From Akkermansia muciniphila (GTDB lineage Bacteria > Verrucomicrobiota > Verrucomicrobiia > Limisphaerales > UBA9464): 53,839 nucleotides of DNA. This document shows positions 1 through 8,946 of this stretch, one piece after another. The stretch lies in NCBI GenBank assembly GCA_945883815.1, contig CAMCYJ010000018.1, positions 1 to 53,839 on the forward strand, given 5' to 3'. Made by a program: the position numbers and the translations under genes. The notes beneath the pieces are model-generated. The model saw nothing but the letters and a program-made list of their open reading frames with translations. It was not told the origin of the DNA and did no database searches. Positions within the stretch are counted from its first letter, which is position 1. Every line of letters begins with the position of its first letter.

Positions 1-305
1 AAAAATACAGCTGCCCCGCCGATCCCGATGACTGTCATTGAGACGGAGTGGATGAGACAGTCGAATATCGTGAGGTGGAGTTTGCGCCAAAACCAGGAGG
101 CCACGAGTCCCCCGAATGCTGGGACCAGCAAGAAACTCGGCACAGACAGCAAGGGGCCCGTTAACCCGTCGATGCTCGCGACCCATTGTTTGATGGCGAG
201 GAAAAGTCCCGCCGTGGCGAGGTCTCCGATGAGGACACCAGCCCAAATCCATGCGAAACGACGGAGTCTGGACACGGCCCCAATGACAGGAGGGACTCGA
301 TTCAT
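1..305 (-). CDS. Hypothetical membrane protein, C-terminus cut off by window edge
   Basis: A reading frame opens with ATG at 305 and stays open to base 1, giving the first 101 residues of a protein that continues outside the window. It starts MNRVPPVIGAVSRLRRFAW and holds at least three hydrophobic stretches (about residues 16-34, 45-66 and 85-101) with a positively charged N-terminus, as in a small multi-pass inner-membrane protein. No family is recognised. It lies upstream of nothing else visible and is read in the same direction as the DUF1501 gene, with a gap of about 110 bases. Coding is inferred from the membrane-like periodicity and the lack of a better frame. Confidence 0.6.
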   Translation of the reverse strand, partial: MNRVPPVIGAVSRLRRFAWIWAGVLIGDLATAGLFLAIKQWVASIDGLTGPLLSVPSFLLVPAFGGLVASWFWRKLHLTIFDCLIHSVSMTVIGIGGAAVF

Positions 306-416
306 GATAGTTCGGACGCTACTCGGAGCCCCGTGGCAGGCCAGCGTATTCGCGATTCCTGCAGGAAACTGAACGTTGTGTCAGACACCGTTGCCTGCCC
401 CCATTTCCTTCGGTGA

Positions 417-1820
417 TCAGGCCAGGATTTCGTGGATAGGGCCGCCGCGTTCGACCAGGCGTGAGACAGGGCCGAGGGCAGGGAGTTCCATGCGGGTGTG
501 GTCGAGGCCGAGTAGGTGCAAGATGGTGGCGTTGAGGTCGCTGTAGTAGTGAGGGTTCTCGACCGCGCGGTAGCCGACGTCGTCGGTGGCGCCATGCACG
601 AGTCCGCCTTGGACGCCACCGCCGGCGAGCCACGAGGTGTAGCCCTTGGGGTTGTGGTCCCGGCCGGTCGTGTTCTGCGACCACGGCGTGCGCCCAAATT
701 CGCTGGTCCAAACGACCAGGGTGTCGTCGAGCATCCCGCGCTGTTTGAGGTCCCGGATGAGTCCCGCGATGGGCCGGTCGGTGGCGCGACAGAGCGGCTC
801 ATGGGTCTTCATGTCGCCGTGGGAGTCCCAGCCGCCGTTGCCCCCACCTGCATGGCAGACTTGGATGAAGCGAACGCCGCGCTCCGAGAGCCGGCGCGCG
901 AGCAGCAACTGCTTTCCGAACTCCTCGGTGTGCCGATCGTCGAGGCCGTACATCGAGCGGATGTGGGCGGGCTCCGATGCGAAGTCCACCGCCTCGGGTG
1001 CCGAGAGTTGCATTCGAGCGGCCAACTCATAGGCACGAGTGCGGGCTTGGATGGCCGATTGCAGCGCATGCCGCGCCCGGAATTCGCCGTTCATGGACTC
1101 TAGAAGTTCCATTTGCCGGTCGCGTTCGCGGGCGCTGAGCCCTTCGGGCGGATGCAAGTGGGGCACCGGCGTGGGGCCTGCTTGGAACGGGGTGGCCGAG
1201 ACCCCAGCTCCGAGGTATCCGCCGGTGAGTTGCACCGGTGAGGAGGGGCGGCCGATGTTCACGAAGGTCGGCAAGTTGCGATTTGCCGAACCCAGCGCGT
1301 AGGAGACCCAGGCACCAAAGGAAGGGTGATCGAACTGGCGACCCCGATGGCCGGTGCACGTTTCGATGACCGCGGGGAAGTGGTTGCCCTCGTGGCACCA
1401 CATCGAGCGCACCACCGCGATCTCGTCGATGACTCCGCCGATGTGCGGAAACCAGTCCGATACGGGAGTGCCGGATTTGCCATGTCGGGTGAAGGTGCGG
1501 TGACAAGGAATTACCGGGCGCTTCATGGCGGCCAGGTTGTCTCCGAAACCCACGGCATCCATCAACTGGCCGGCATGTGCATTGCCCTTCGGGTCGAAGG
1601 TGTCGATGTGGCTGACTCCGCCGGCCATGAACAGGAAGATGACGGATCGCGCCTTGGGTCGGAGGTGAGGCCCCACGATGGCATTGGGAATCTCGCCGGC
1701 CTCGGCCCACAGGCCGCCGAGTGCGACGCCGAGAAATCCGCCGCCGGCCCGGAACAGGAACCGCCGCCGGTCGAGGGCGGAGGCGTCGTGCGGAACCCGT
1801 GTCAGCGAGTCAGGGGACAT
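417..1820 (-). CDS. DUF1501 domain protein, Tat-exported
   Basis: 467-residue member of the DUF1501 family (sulfatase-like fold, function unknown), typical of Planctomycetes and Verrucomicrobia. The start at 1820 is chosen because it gives a twin-arginine signal near residues 17-38 (DRRRFLFRAGG, then a hydrophobic stretch) and overlaps the end of the upstream PSD1 gene by 11 bases, as expected for a translationally coupled pair. An earlier in-frame start at 2012 would lie deep inside the PSD1 gene. Family hallmarks are visible: FLFMAGGVSHIDTFDPK near the mature N-terminus, RFIQVCHAGGGNGGWDSH in the middle and VVWTSEFGRTPWSQ followed by GRDHNPKGYT near the end. It is probably periplasmic and works with the PSD1 protein; the substrate is unknown. 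Confidence 0.92.
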   Translation of the reverse strand: MSPDSLTRVPHDASALDRRRFLFRAGGGFLGVALGGLWAEAGEIPNAIVGPHLRPKARSVIFLFMAGGVSHIDTFDPKGNAHAGQLMDAVGFGDNLAAMKRPVIPCHRTFTRHGKSGTPVSDWFPHIGGVIDEIAVVRSMWCHEGNHFPAVIETCTGHRGRQFDHPSFGAWVSYALGSANRNLPTFVNIGRPSSPVQLTGGYLGAGVSATPFQAGPTPVPHLHPPEGLSARERDRQMELLESMNGEFRARHALQSAIQARTRAYELAARMQLSAPEAVDFASEPAHIRSMYGLDDRHTEEFGKQLLLARRLSERGVRFIQVCHAGGGNGGWDSHGDMKTHEPLCRATDRPIAGLIRDLKQRGMLDDTLVVWTSEFGRTPWSQNTTGRDHNPKGYTSWLAGGGVQGGLVHGATDDVGYRAVENPHYYSDLNATILHLLGLDHTRMELPALGPVSRLVERGGPIHEILA

Positions 1821-3978
1821 GGATGAATTCGTCGAGGTTGAAGAGCAGCCAGGTGAAGCGGGACAGCCGCTGGGGATCGTTCTCGAGGTAGGCCAACGAC
1901 CGCTCCCGTTCCTTCGCTTCCGGGGGCCTCGAAAGCACCAGTCGATAGGCCAGATCGACCGCGCGTGGAAGGTCAGTGCCCGCCTCGGACCGCAGTCGCG
2001 CCGCCAGCGCATCGGCCGCGCGTCCGACTTCCGGGCTATTCATCAAGAACAACGCCTGTGGGGCCGTGACCGTTCGCGTGCGCATGGGGCAGGGGTCTCG
2101 GCCATCCTCCGCATCGAAGGTTCTCAGGAAGTCTGGCGTGGCCTCGCGGCTCGTGGAAAAGCCGCGTGTGATATACATGCCTCGACGGCGCTTCGTCGCG
2201 GTCGCAGCCGTTTGGGTGCTTTTGCCTGTGCCACTGCGTTCACCGGGTTCGAAGGACGGTCCGCCGACTTGCAAATCGAGCAGGCCTGCAGCCCCGTGCA
2301 AGCTGTCCCAAATGGCCTCGGCCTCGAGGCGACGCACCGGATGTCGCCAGAGTTGGCGGTTGTCTGGGTCGCGCTCGTGATGGGCAGCCTCGGCGGATCC
2401 GGGCTTCAACGCCCCTTCAGACTCCGACGCCCGTTGATAGGTGGCCGACGTGACGATGAGGCGATGGATGTGACGGAGGCTGAACCCGCTGCGGACGAGC
2501 TCCGAGGCGAGCCAGTCGAGGAGCTCCGGTTGTGTGGGCTTGCCGGTTTGATGGCCGAAATCGCTGGGTTGGCGATGGAGTCCTTCGCCGAAGTGCCATT
2601 GCCAGAGCCGGTTCACCGCCACTCGGGCGAACAATGGGTTTTCTGGCGCGGTGAGCCAGTCGGCGAACGCCTCGACGCGCCCTTCCCGGAAGTCGATGGG
2701 GCCGCGCACGAAGGGCCATCCCGGCTTGACCGGCCGATTCGTTTCGGACCGGCTCGGATCGGCGCTGGTCAAGACGTAGCGCTGTTCACGGGCCCGATCC
2801 GGGTCGGCCTCAACGGTGTGGAACACAGGGATGACCGGGGAATTGGTGCGCCGGATTGCCTGCGTCAGGTCGTCGATCCGGCGTCGCAACTCGCGGTCCT
2901 TCTTGCGGAGGTCTTCGGTGAGCACCTCGTCGATCTTGTCGCCATCAATTCGGAGGATGGGGAAGTAATCGTCGGCGATCTTCTGTTCTTCGACGCTGCG
3001 AGTGCGTTCCGGTTTGCGGATGACGACCTGGACATCGGGCGGGAGCATGGCGACGCGATCGTCGTAAAGCTTGCGCCGGACGGGCTCCAGCAACGCGTCG
3101 CGTTCGCGTTCGAGCGGGGCGCGCTGGCGTTCGAGTTCGGCCTGGGCCTTGCCTGCGGCCACCAGGTCGCCGGCCGATGCCAGCGTCACCTTGCGAAGGA
3201 CCAGCGGGTCGAAGAGCGCCTTCATCGAGTAATAGTCGGCCTGCGACACCGGGTCGAACATGTGGTCGTGGCACTTGGCGCAGGCGACGGTCATGCCCAG
3301 GAACGTGCTGGAAATGGTGTCGACTGCATTCATGGCCAGTTCTTGTGGATCGGACCCGGCGCCGCGCGCGAGAAAGCCCAAGGCAAACAAATCGCCTGGG
3401 CGGGGCTCCCGTTGAGAGCGATGGCCGGTCGCCGACATTTGGGTGCGCTCGGTGGAGCGGCGGCCGGTCAACTGAACTTGAACAAACTGGTCGTAGGGAA
3501 GGTCTTCGTGCAGGGCCTGGATGACCCAGTCGCGCCAGAGGTGGATACCCGGCGCGGCCGTCATGCGCTCGTCGGCATCCGCGTACCGCAGGACGTCCAG
3601 CCAGTGGCGGGCGTAGCGGACGGCGTGCTGTTCATCGGCCAGCAGGCGATCGACGACCTTCCGGTAGGCCTCCGGCGACGTGTCCGCTAAGAACGCATCT
3701 TGTTCGGCAGGTGTCGGGGAGAGGCCCGTCAGGTCGAGGTGCACCCGCCGGAGAAGGGTGAGGCGCTCTGCTGGTGGTTTGGGTTGTACGCCGCGGGAGA
3801 CGGACAGAAAGCGGTCGATCGGATTGTCGTTCCCAAGGTCTCCGCCGGGTACGGCCGGTCGCTGAACAGGCTGGAGCGACCACCACGACAAGTCTTTGGC
3901 GGGCAACTTCTCCGCTGCTCGGCCGGTGTTCACCCCGATGCAGAAAACCGCAGCCAACAGCGCCAGGATTCGGTGCAG
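1810..3978 (-). CDS. PSD1/DUF1549-DUF1553 cytochrome-like secreted protein
   Basis: Large secreted protein of the planctomycete cytochrome type. The N-terminal DUF1549 part begins around NPIDRFLSVSRG and contains a CAKCHDHMFDPVS haem-like CxxCH site. The C-terminal DUF1553 part contains NPLFARVAVNRLWQWHFG and a terminal block on lost or reordered rows (SRPPEAKERERSLAYL). The start is uncertain. The frame is open back to an ATG at 4326, but those extra residues are low complexity and overlap the permease gene that ends at 4211. A signal-peptide-like stretch (LHRILALLAAVFCIG) begins at 3978 without a canonical start codon (CTG there, TTG at 3957). The gene is paired with the downstream DUF1501 gene, an association seen widely in PVC bacteria. 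The function is unknown, possibly periplasmic electron transfer or polysaccharide handling. Confidence 0.85.
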   Translation of the reverse strand: MHRILALLAAVFCIGVNTGRAAEKLPAKDLSWWSLQPVQRPAVPGGDLGNDNPIDRFLSVSRGVQPKPPAERLTLLRRVHLDLTGLSPTPAEQDAFLADTSPEAYRKVVDRLLADEQHAVRYARHWLDVLRYADADERMTAAPGIHLWRDWVIQALHEDLPYDQFVQVQLTGRRSTERTQMSATGHRSQREPRPGDLFALGFLARGAGSDPQELAMNAVDTISSTFLGMTVACAKCHDHMFDPVSQADYYSMKALFDPLVLRKVTLASAGDLVAAGKAQAELERQRAPLERERDALLEPVRRKLYDDRVAMLPPDVQVVIRKPERTRSVEEQKIADDYFPILRIDGDKIDEVLTEDLRKKDRELRRRIDDLTQAIRRTNSPVIPVFHTVEADPDRAREQRYVLTSADPSRSETNRPVKPGWPFVRGPIDFREGRVEAFADWLTAPENPLFARVAVNRLWQWHFGEGLHRQPSDFGHQTGKPTQPELLDWLASELVRSGFSLRHIHRLIVTSATYQRASESEGALKPGSAEAAHHERDPDNRQLWRHPVRRLEAEAIWDSLHGAAGLLDLQVGGPSFEPGERSGTGKSTQTAATATKRRRGMYITRGFSTSREATPDFLRTFDAEDGRDPCPMRTRTVTAPQALFLMNSPEVGRAADALAARLRSEAGTDLPRAVDLAYRLVLSRPPEAKERERSLAYLENDPQRLSRFTWLLFNLDEFIHVP

Positions 3979-4210
3979 TGGCCCAGCGCCCGGGATTTGA
4001 ACTGGGACGTCAGGATTGATGGTAATGAATCTTACTACGGGTCTGGGCGGACGCCAATGACCATCCGTCGGTTCGACAGCTCTTCGACCATGGTTGGATC
4101 CACCTCTTCTGCCTCCAGGGTGGATACTGCCAACGCTATGCCTCTGCCGGGTGGACGACGGTTTCGTAGGTAAGCGGTCTTTGCCAACCCGGGAAACAGG
4201 GGGGTCCGAG

Positions 4211-5899
4211 TCACGTGTCCGACTGGCTCCTCTCGGGTGACAGGGTGCGGCAGCGAAGAACCGCGCGGTGAGCACGCTGGCGCTGCACGAGCCAGAGGCT
4301 GACGAGCCCCCAGACGAACCATCCAAATCGGGCCGCGCCCTGGATCGGGCGCACAGCCATCGTCTCGGAATCGGCGAGTGACAACAGGGCCACCGGGGCC
4401 GACGCAGGCAACGAGAGCGGCGAGACGCCCGCGACCCAAATCCCTACGTGCAAGTAGTCGTTGTCGATGCTGCCGATGATCGCTCCGGCCATGAGCGGCA
4501 GCACGCCGATGAAGAGCAGGCCCATGCCGACGGCCCGGCCACCTTGGGCATCCAACAGCGCCTGTAGCGATCCGGTCACCGCCAAGAGGATGAGGCAGTG
4601 GATGATCAGGACTTCAAGGCCTGCATGGTGTCCTGGAAACCAGCGCGATTCGAGCAAGCCTCGGGTGAAGAGGTACCAGCCGATGCCGCCGCAGAGTGAA
4701 ATGATCCCAGTGCTGAGGGTTGCCGAATCGGTGTCACCGAAGGCGGGCAGACGATCCTCGCCGTTCTTGAAGGCGCGCCGCCAACCCCGGAGTTGCCGCT
4801 CCCGGTCCGGCGTGATGATCCCGGCGAGCACACAGGCCAAGCCGGTGGTGAACAGGCCGTACACCGCGATCATGGCCAGCGCCTCCCTGTTGTCGGGCTT
4901 CCAGTCAATGGCTTGACTCGTGAACCACCTGAAGTTTCGGGACGGGAACAAGTCTCCGGGATCAATGAGCGGCAGCGCATGCCCGAGCAGTACCACTTGT
5001 ACCGCAATAAAGGTGCCCACCGCCCAGAATTGGCTGAGCAAATGCGCCTCTTCCTGCCGCCACTTGCGGCACAGCATTACCACGAAGAGGCCGATCAGCC
5101 CGGCTTGGGAAACCGTGGTGAAGACCACCTCGGGCAGCCCAAGATTGAAGAACCGGGGCGTTGGAAAGAAATTCTGACCGATGCGCAGCGCCGCTCCGGA
5201 ACGTTCGGGAAGGAGATCCGGCAGGCTCTCGTAGAAGACCGGTGTGATGGTGAGGTACTTGAAGAAAACGAGACCGAATTTGGCCAACTGGGGAATGACC
5301 GTGTAGAGCGAGAACACCATTCCGATGGAAATGAGAAACGCCCATCGGCGGTTCCGGACGACGGTGCCGGTCAGGAGTCCGGTGGCGTGGTAAGTGACCG
5401 TGGTGGTGAAGAGGATCCAGTACAGCGGCATCCAAGCCGAAGCGGGAACATGGCCGCGCGCCATGGCCCAGGCGGTGAACGGGAGGCTGGAAGCGGCCAG
5501 GAGGTATTCGCGCACGGGCAGGCCGAAGAGGTATCCCACCACCTTGGTCAGCGGCGCCATGGGGACGAGCCGTTGGTAATCGACACTGCCTTCGTCCCGT
5601 TCGGTGATCATGCCGCCCGAGACCTGGGCCGTACCCATAACGAACAGAATGAACCCCTGTAGGACCAGCAGCGGAATGATCGCGGATCGAGCAGCGCTGA
5701 CCGGATCGGACTCGGTGCGAATGCCGATCGAGGAGGAGAGCCCGATGATGAACGCCGACAGGACCAGCGTGATGCACAGTCCCACACCCAGATCGCGCGA
5801 TCGAAGTCGGGAGCGCACGTAGCGTCGCAGCACGGGGTTCTCCCAAAGCCGCCAGGCGGAGACCTCGTTTTGGTCAGAATCCGTCGTATTGGCGTTCAT
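4211..5899 (-). CDS. ABC-2 type transporter permease
   Basis: 562-residue inner-membrane protein with about ten to twelve hydrophobic segments, including LCITLVLSAFIIGLSSSIG near residue 41 and further segments to the C-terminus. The segment ITERDEGSVDYQRLVPMAP resembles the cytoplasmic coupling loop of ABC-2 permeases. Its ATG at 5899 overlaps the stop of the ATPase gene by 4 bases (ATGA), so the two are almost certainly a co-translated exporter. The transported substrate cannot be read from the sequence. The downstream PSD1 gene is in the same direction, so the transporter may belong to the same transcript. Confidence 0.88.
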   Translation of the reverse strand: MNANTTDSDQNEVSAWRLWENPVLRRYVRSRLRSRDLGVGLCITLVLSAFIIGLSSSIGIRTESDPVSAARSAIIPLLVLQGFILFVMGTAQVSGGMITERDEGSVDYQRLVPMAPLTKVVGYLFGLPVREYLLAASSLPFTAWAMARGHVPASAWMPLYWILFTTTVTYHATGLLTGTVVRNRRWAFLISIGMVFSLYTVIPQLAKFGLVFFKYLTITPVFYESLPDLLPERSGAALRIGQNFFPTPRFFNLGLPEVVFTTVSQAGLIGLFVVMLCRKWRQEEAHLLSQFWAVGTFIAVQVVLLGHALPLIDPGDLFPSRNFRWFTSQAIDWKPDNREALAMIAVYGLFTTGLACVLAGIITPDRERQLRGWRRAFKNGEDRLPAFGDTDSATLSTGIISLCGGIGWYLFTRGLLESRWFPGHHAGLEVLIIHCLILLAVTGSLQALLDAQGGRAVGMGLLFIGVLPLMAGAIIGSIDNDYLHVGIWVAGVSPLSLPASAPVALLSLADSETMAVRPIQGAARFGWFVWGLVSLWLVQRQRAHRAVLRCRTLSPERSQSDT

Positions 5900-6906
5900 G
5901 GCAGAAGAGGCGGGGTGGCAATGTCGACGAGGAGCTCCTCCAATGAGGATCGTCGTTCCTCGAAGGTCCTTAGGCGTACCCGGCGCCGAACCAATGCTTC
6001 CAACAGCTCCGCCTGGGCTTCGTCATCACCGGTGAACTCAAAGGAAATCCGCGCGGATTCGATGCGCAGTTCACCGATCGTGGGCTGTTGGGCGAGCCAG
6101 TCGGCGGCCTCGGACGGGGTCGAGAGCAAGCCGAGGGTGAGCCGGCGGCGTGTGTTGCCGAGTTGGGAACGCACCTCATTCACGCTCCCGTGGGCCAACA
6201 GTCGACCCCGGTTGAGGATGCACAATGAGGTGCACATCTCGCTCAACTCACTGAGGATGTGGGAGCTGATGAGGATGGTTGCTCCGGTGGCGGCGAGGCT
6301 TTGCAGGGCTGTGCGGAGGTCCCGTCGGGCCAGCGGATCGAGCCCGCTGGCCGGCTCGTCGAGGATGAGCACTCGGGGTTCATGCAGGAGCGTTTTGGCC
6401 AGCACCACCCGTTGCGTCTGACCTCTCGACAATTCGCGGCAACCGTTGTTCCGCAGGTTCGATAGGCCCACGCTTTCCAGGCATCGGTCGGCGCGTTGGC
6501 GTCGCTCGTGTGGGTCGCGCAGCCCGTAGGCGGCCGCGTAGAAGTCGAGGAACTCCCACACCTTGAGATCACTGGGGACCGGAGCCAGATCGGGCATGTA
6601 GCCCATCAACCGACGGGCTTGGCGGGGGTCTTCGGCGATGTCGACGCCGTCGAAGAAGACATCGCCATGGGTGGGTTCCATGAGCGTGGCCAGCACCCGG
6701 AAGGTGCTCGTTTTGCCCGCGCCATTGGGGCCCACGATGCCCAGGATCTCGCCTGGCGGTACCGCCAAGGTCAGGTCGTCGACGGCGACAAAATCCCCGT
6801 AATCGACCCGCAGGGATCGAATGTCCACCGCGACGCGGCCTTCTCGCGCGAAGCCACCGGTCGGGCTGCCCAGCGGTTTGAAGTCAGGGGCCAAACTCGA
6901 GTTCAT
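5896..6906 (-). CDS. ABC transporter ATP-binding protein
   Basis: 336-residue ABC ATPase, start placed at ATG 6906 (another ATG lies 8 codons earlier at 6930). Walker A is GPNGAGKT at residues 59-66, the signature is LSRGQTQR, and Walker B is VLILDEPASGLDP. The roughly 90-residue tail after the nucleotide-binding domain is common in CcmA/NatA-type ATPases that partner ABC-2 permeases. The start overlaps the upstream coiled-coil protein gene by 23 bases and the stop overlaps the permease start by 4 bases, so three genes are packed as one operon. Confidence 0.93.
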   Translation of the reverse strand: MNSSLAPDFKPLGSPTGGFAREGRVAVDIRSLRVDYGDFVAVDDLTLAVPPGEILGIVGPNGAGKTSTFRVLATLMEPTHGDVFFDGVDIAEDPRQARRLMGYMPDLAPVPSDLKVWEFLDFYAAAYGLRDPHERRQRADRCLESVGLSNLRNNGCRELSRGQTQRVVLAKTLLHEPRVLILDEPASGLDPLARRDLRTALQSLAATGATILISSHILSELSEMCTSLCILNRGRLLAHGSVNEVRSQLGNTRRRLTLGLLSTPSEAADWLAQQPTIGELRIESARISFEFTGDDEAQAELLEALVRRRVRLRTFEERRSSLEELLVDIATPPLLP

Positions 6907-7843
6907 CCCAGTCAGAAGGCAGTTGAACACCCAACTCGTTCATCTCCCGCGAGGCTTCCAGGAATCGTCGCTCGCGATCCGCCTCGTATACGGCCAGTTG
7001 GTCCGGCCGCAGCACTAACTTAAGAGCGTCGCGCGGGTGGAGGTTGGCGGGCGCGATCTCACCGGTCACTCCCTCGAGCCGGATAGAGGAGTCATAGTCG
7101 GGAGACGACTGAGCCATGATGCCGAAGAGACGATCCGTTTGCGCCGGGTCGAGCCGGACGATTTCGTTGATCCGCTGCACCTGTATGTCCGCGTAGAACT
7201 GGACCCGCTGGGCCCTCTCTTCCAGACGCTCGGCTTTGAAGGCTTCCAGTTGAGGGGCTTGGAGCAGGCCTTCCATCACCGCGTCCAGTCCTTCATCGGT
7301 GCGGTCATTCCGCATCGACTTCACCAGCTGCAAGTAGGTGGTGTTGTCGCTGGAGATGAGATCATTCCATTTCTTTTGTTCTGCCCGGGATTTTTCGGAG
7401 AACCACTTTTGCAGGGTATCCTGTTGGTTGGGGTTCAGGTCGTACTTGCGGGCCAGTTCTCCCATGAGGCTGTCGGATTGCCGCTTGAACTTCTGTCCTA
7501 CGATGCGCTCGAGCAGCGGTGACATATCGCGGAGCAGGGGTTGGGCGGCGCGGAAGAGATCATCGGAACTAACCGGGATCCCCTCGCGCAGACGCTGGGC
7601 GATTGCGCGGCCCCGGTCATAGGCGGTTTGCGCGGGCGAGCGTGACGAACGGGGTCGGGTTTCCTCGAGGGCTGCGATGCGGGTGCGAGCCTGCTGCAAC
7701 TCGGACTCCAGCTGTTGGATTTGTGCCTCAGGAGAGCCGGCCATACCGGGTTTGCTCTGTTGGAACAAACCGACCCCCATCCCACCCACGGCCAGTCCGA
7801 TGAGCAACGGCAATACGGAGCGAAGACTTTGCGTTGGGATCAT
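6884..7843 (-). CDS. Membrane-anchored coiled-coil protein of unknown function
   Basis: 319 residues. A single N-terminal membrane helix (about residues 9-26, LPLLIGLAVGGMGVGLF) is followed by a coiled coil (residues 40-62, AQIQQLESELQQARTRIAALEE) and then a helical, highly charged domain. That domain contains a segment typical of Spy/CpxP-like or verrucomicrobial stress proteins (LNPNQQDTLQKWFSEK and LDPAQTDRLFGIM). No family name can be given with confidence. It is first in a tight operon with the ABC ATPase and permease. A role sensing or scaffolding that exporter is an inference from position only. Confidence 0.8.
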   Translation of the reverse strand: MIPTQSLRSVLPLLIGLAVGGMGVGLFQQSKPGMAGSPEAQIQQLESELQQARTRIAALEETRPRSSRSPAQTAYDRGRAIAQRLREGIPVSSDDLFRAAQPLLRDMSPLLERIVGQKFKRQSDSLMGELARKYDLNPNQQDTLQKWFSEKSRAEQKKWNDLISSDNTTYLQLVKSMRNDRTDEGLDAVMEGLLQAPQLEAFKAERLEERAQRVQFYADIQVQRINEIVRLDPAQTDRLFGIMAQSSPDYDSSIRLEGVTGEIAPANLHPRDALKLVLRPDQLAVYEADRERRFLEASREMNELGVQLPSDWDELEFGP

Positions 7844-7885
7844 TTTGGCAGAGGTGGGTTGGGGCGAATCCAGCGTCAGGGTGTC

Positions 7886-8764
7886 TTACTCCCGGCTGCG
7901 GACTTCGGTGGCCGAGGGGAAGTCAGTCGGGATGGGCAGGGTGACCCGACCGGTGGCCGCCCATTCGGTGCCGCGCAGGAGGGTGGTGATGAAACCCACG
8001 CACTTCTGCGAGGTGAGGTCCGGGCCGTTGTTATGACCGAGAGCCGTGTGGAAGACCCGGCCTTGGCCGAAGGTGATGGTGAAGAGCAGGGGCTCATGCT
8101 TGCCGGTCCCGCGGGTCTTGGGGTCCGAAAAGGCCGTGGCCAAGACGGTGAGATTCTTGGCCGGTCCGCGCAGGCGGTCGTAGAGTTCGTCCTTGGCGTG
8201 CATCCATTCCTGCGGCAGTCCCTCCATGATGGGGTGCTTCAGCTCGCGGGTGGTCATTTGGAAGGCATGCTGGCTGCCATGGCTGCCGCCCGGGCCCGGC
8301 GAGGTGTCGCGCACGATCTTGCCTTCCCAGTAAAGCCACGGTCCGGATTGTTCATTGCGCCCTTCCCAACCGCCGACGCCGATCATCTCGTTGTACTCCG
8401 GCCATTTGGAGAAGGCGTTGTTGGCGGCATGGACTGAAACGAAGCCGCCGCCGTTGCGAACGAAGGTGACCAGCTTCGTCCGAAGTTCCTCAGGCCAGAG
8501 GTCGCCGTTGTAGTTGGAGAGCACCACCGCCACGCCGTCGAGCTGCGGCTTCACCGCGGCCATGTCACCGCCCTTGCCGGGCAGCGTCATCACCTCCACC
8601 GCAAAGCGTCCGGAAGCCTCGAGAACCCTCTTGAGGTGCGGCGTGGAAGATCGCCAGTCGTGGTTGTTCTGGCCGTCGATGAGGAGGACGTGAAGGCGGC
8701 CGGAATCCGCGGCGAACACGGACATCGTCAACCACGCTGCAAGCAACAGGACACGGTGGATCAC
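7886..8764 (-). CDS. ThuA-like domain secreted protein
   Basis: 292 residues with an N-terminal signal peptide (MIHRVLLLAAWLTMSVFAAD) and a ThuA/class-I glutamine amidotransferase-like fold. LHVLLIDGQNNHDWRSSTPHLK is the first strand and loop, VAVVLSNYNGDLWPEE and FVRNGGGFVSVHAANNAF the core, and GQGRVFHTALGHNNG the C-terminal signature seen in ThuA-like proteins of PVC bacteria. ThuA family members are linked to sugar (trehalose) utilisation, but the secreted PVC versions have no proven reaction. It stands 42 bases upstream of the coiled-coil gene, in the same direction. Confidence 0.88.
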   Translation of the reverse strand: MIHRVLLLAAWLTMSVFAADSGRLHVLLIDGQNNHDWRSSTPHLKRVLEASGRFAVEVMTLPGKGGDMAAVKPQLDGVAVVLSNYNGDLWPEELRTKLVTFVRNGGGFVSVHAANNAFSKWPEYNEMIGVGGWEGRNEQSGPWLYWEGKIVRDTSPGPGGSHGSQHAFQMTTRELKHPIMEGLPQEWMHAKDELYDRLRGPAKNLTVLATAFSDPKTRGTGKHEPLLFTITFGQGRVFHTALGHNNGPDLTSQKCVGFITTLLRGTEWAATGRVTLPIPTDFPSATEVRSRE

Positions 8765-8946
8765 GACTGTACGTTGCCGATGCGAAACGACCCTGACCAG
8801 CGCGAAAAGGCTGGGCCCGGCGACTGACTCGGGAACGGGTGGATGCGTGGCTACGTCGGGGGGCTGCGCGTGCGAGTGTCGGAGTTTTTTCGGTGCGTTT
8901 TTCGATGGATGAGGAATCGTGACGTTTTCCCGGATTCCTGATTCCC

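Noticed and set aside
1678..3690. Long open frame on the plus strand (670 codons)
   Set aside because: It is antisense to the DUF1501 and PSD1 genes, lacks any family motif, and arises from high GC and few stops. The same holds for long frames at 22275-23849, 29397-30905 and 8851-10263.
3970..4040. tRNA-like 3' end on the minus strand (GTTCAAATC followed by a GGGCCA tail)
   Set aside because: The T-arm stem has mismatches and no acceptor, D or anticodon stem can be built; the bases are explained as the PSD1 upstream region.
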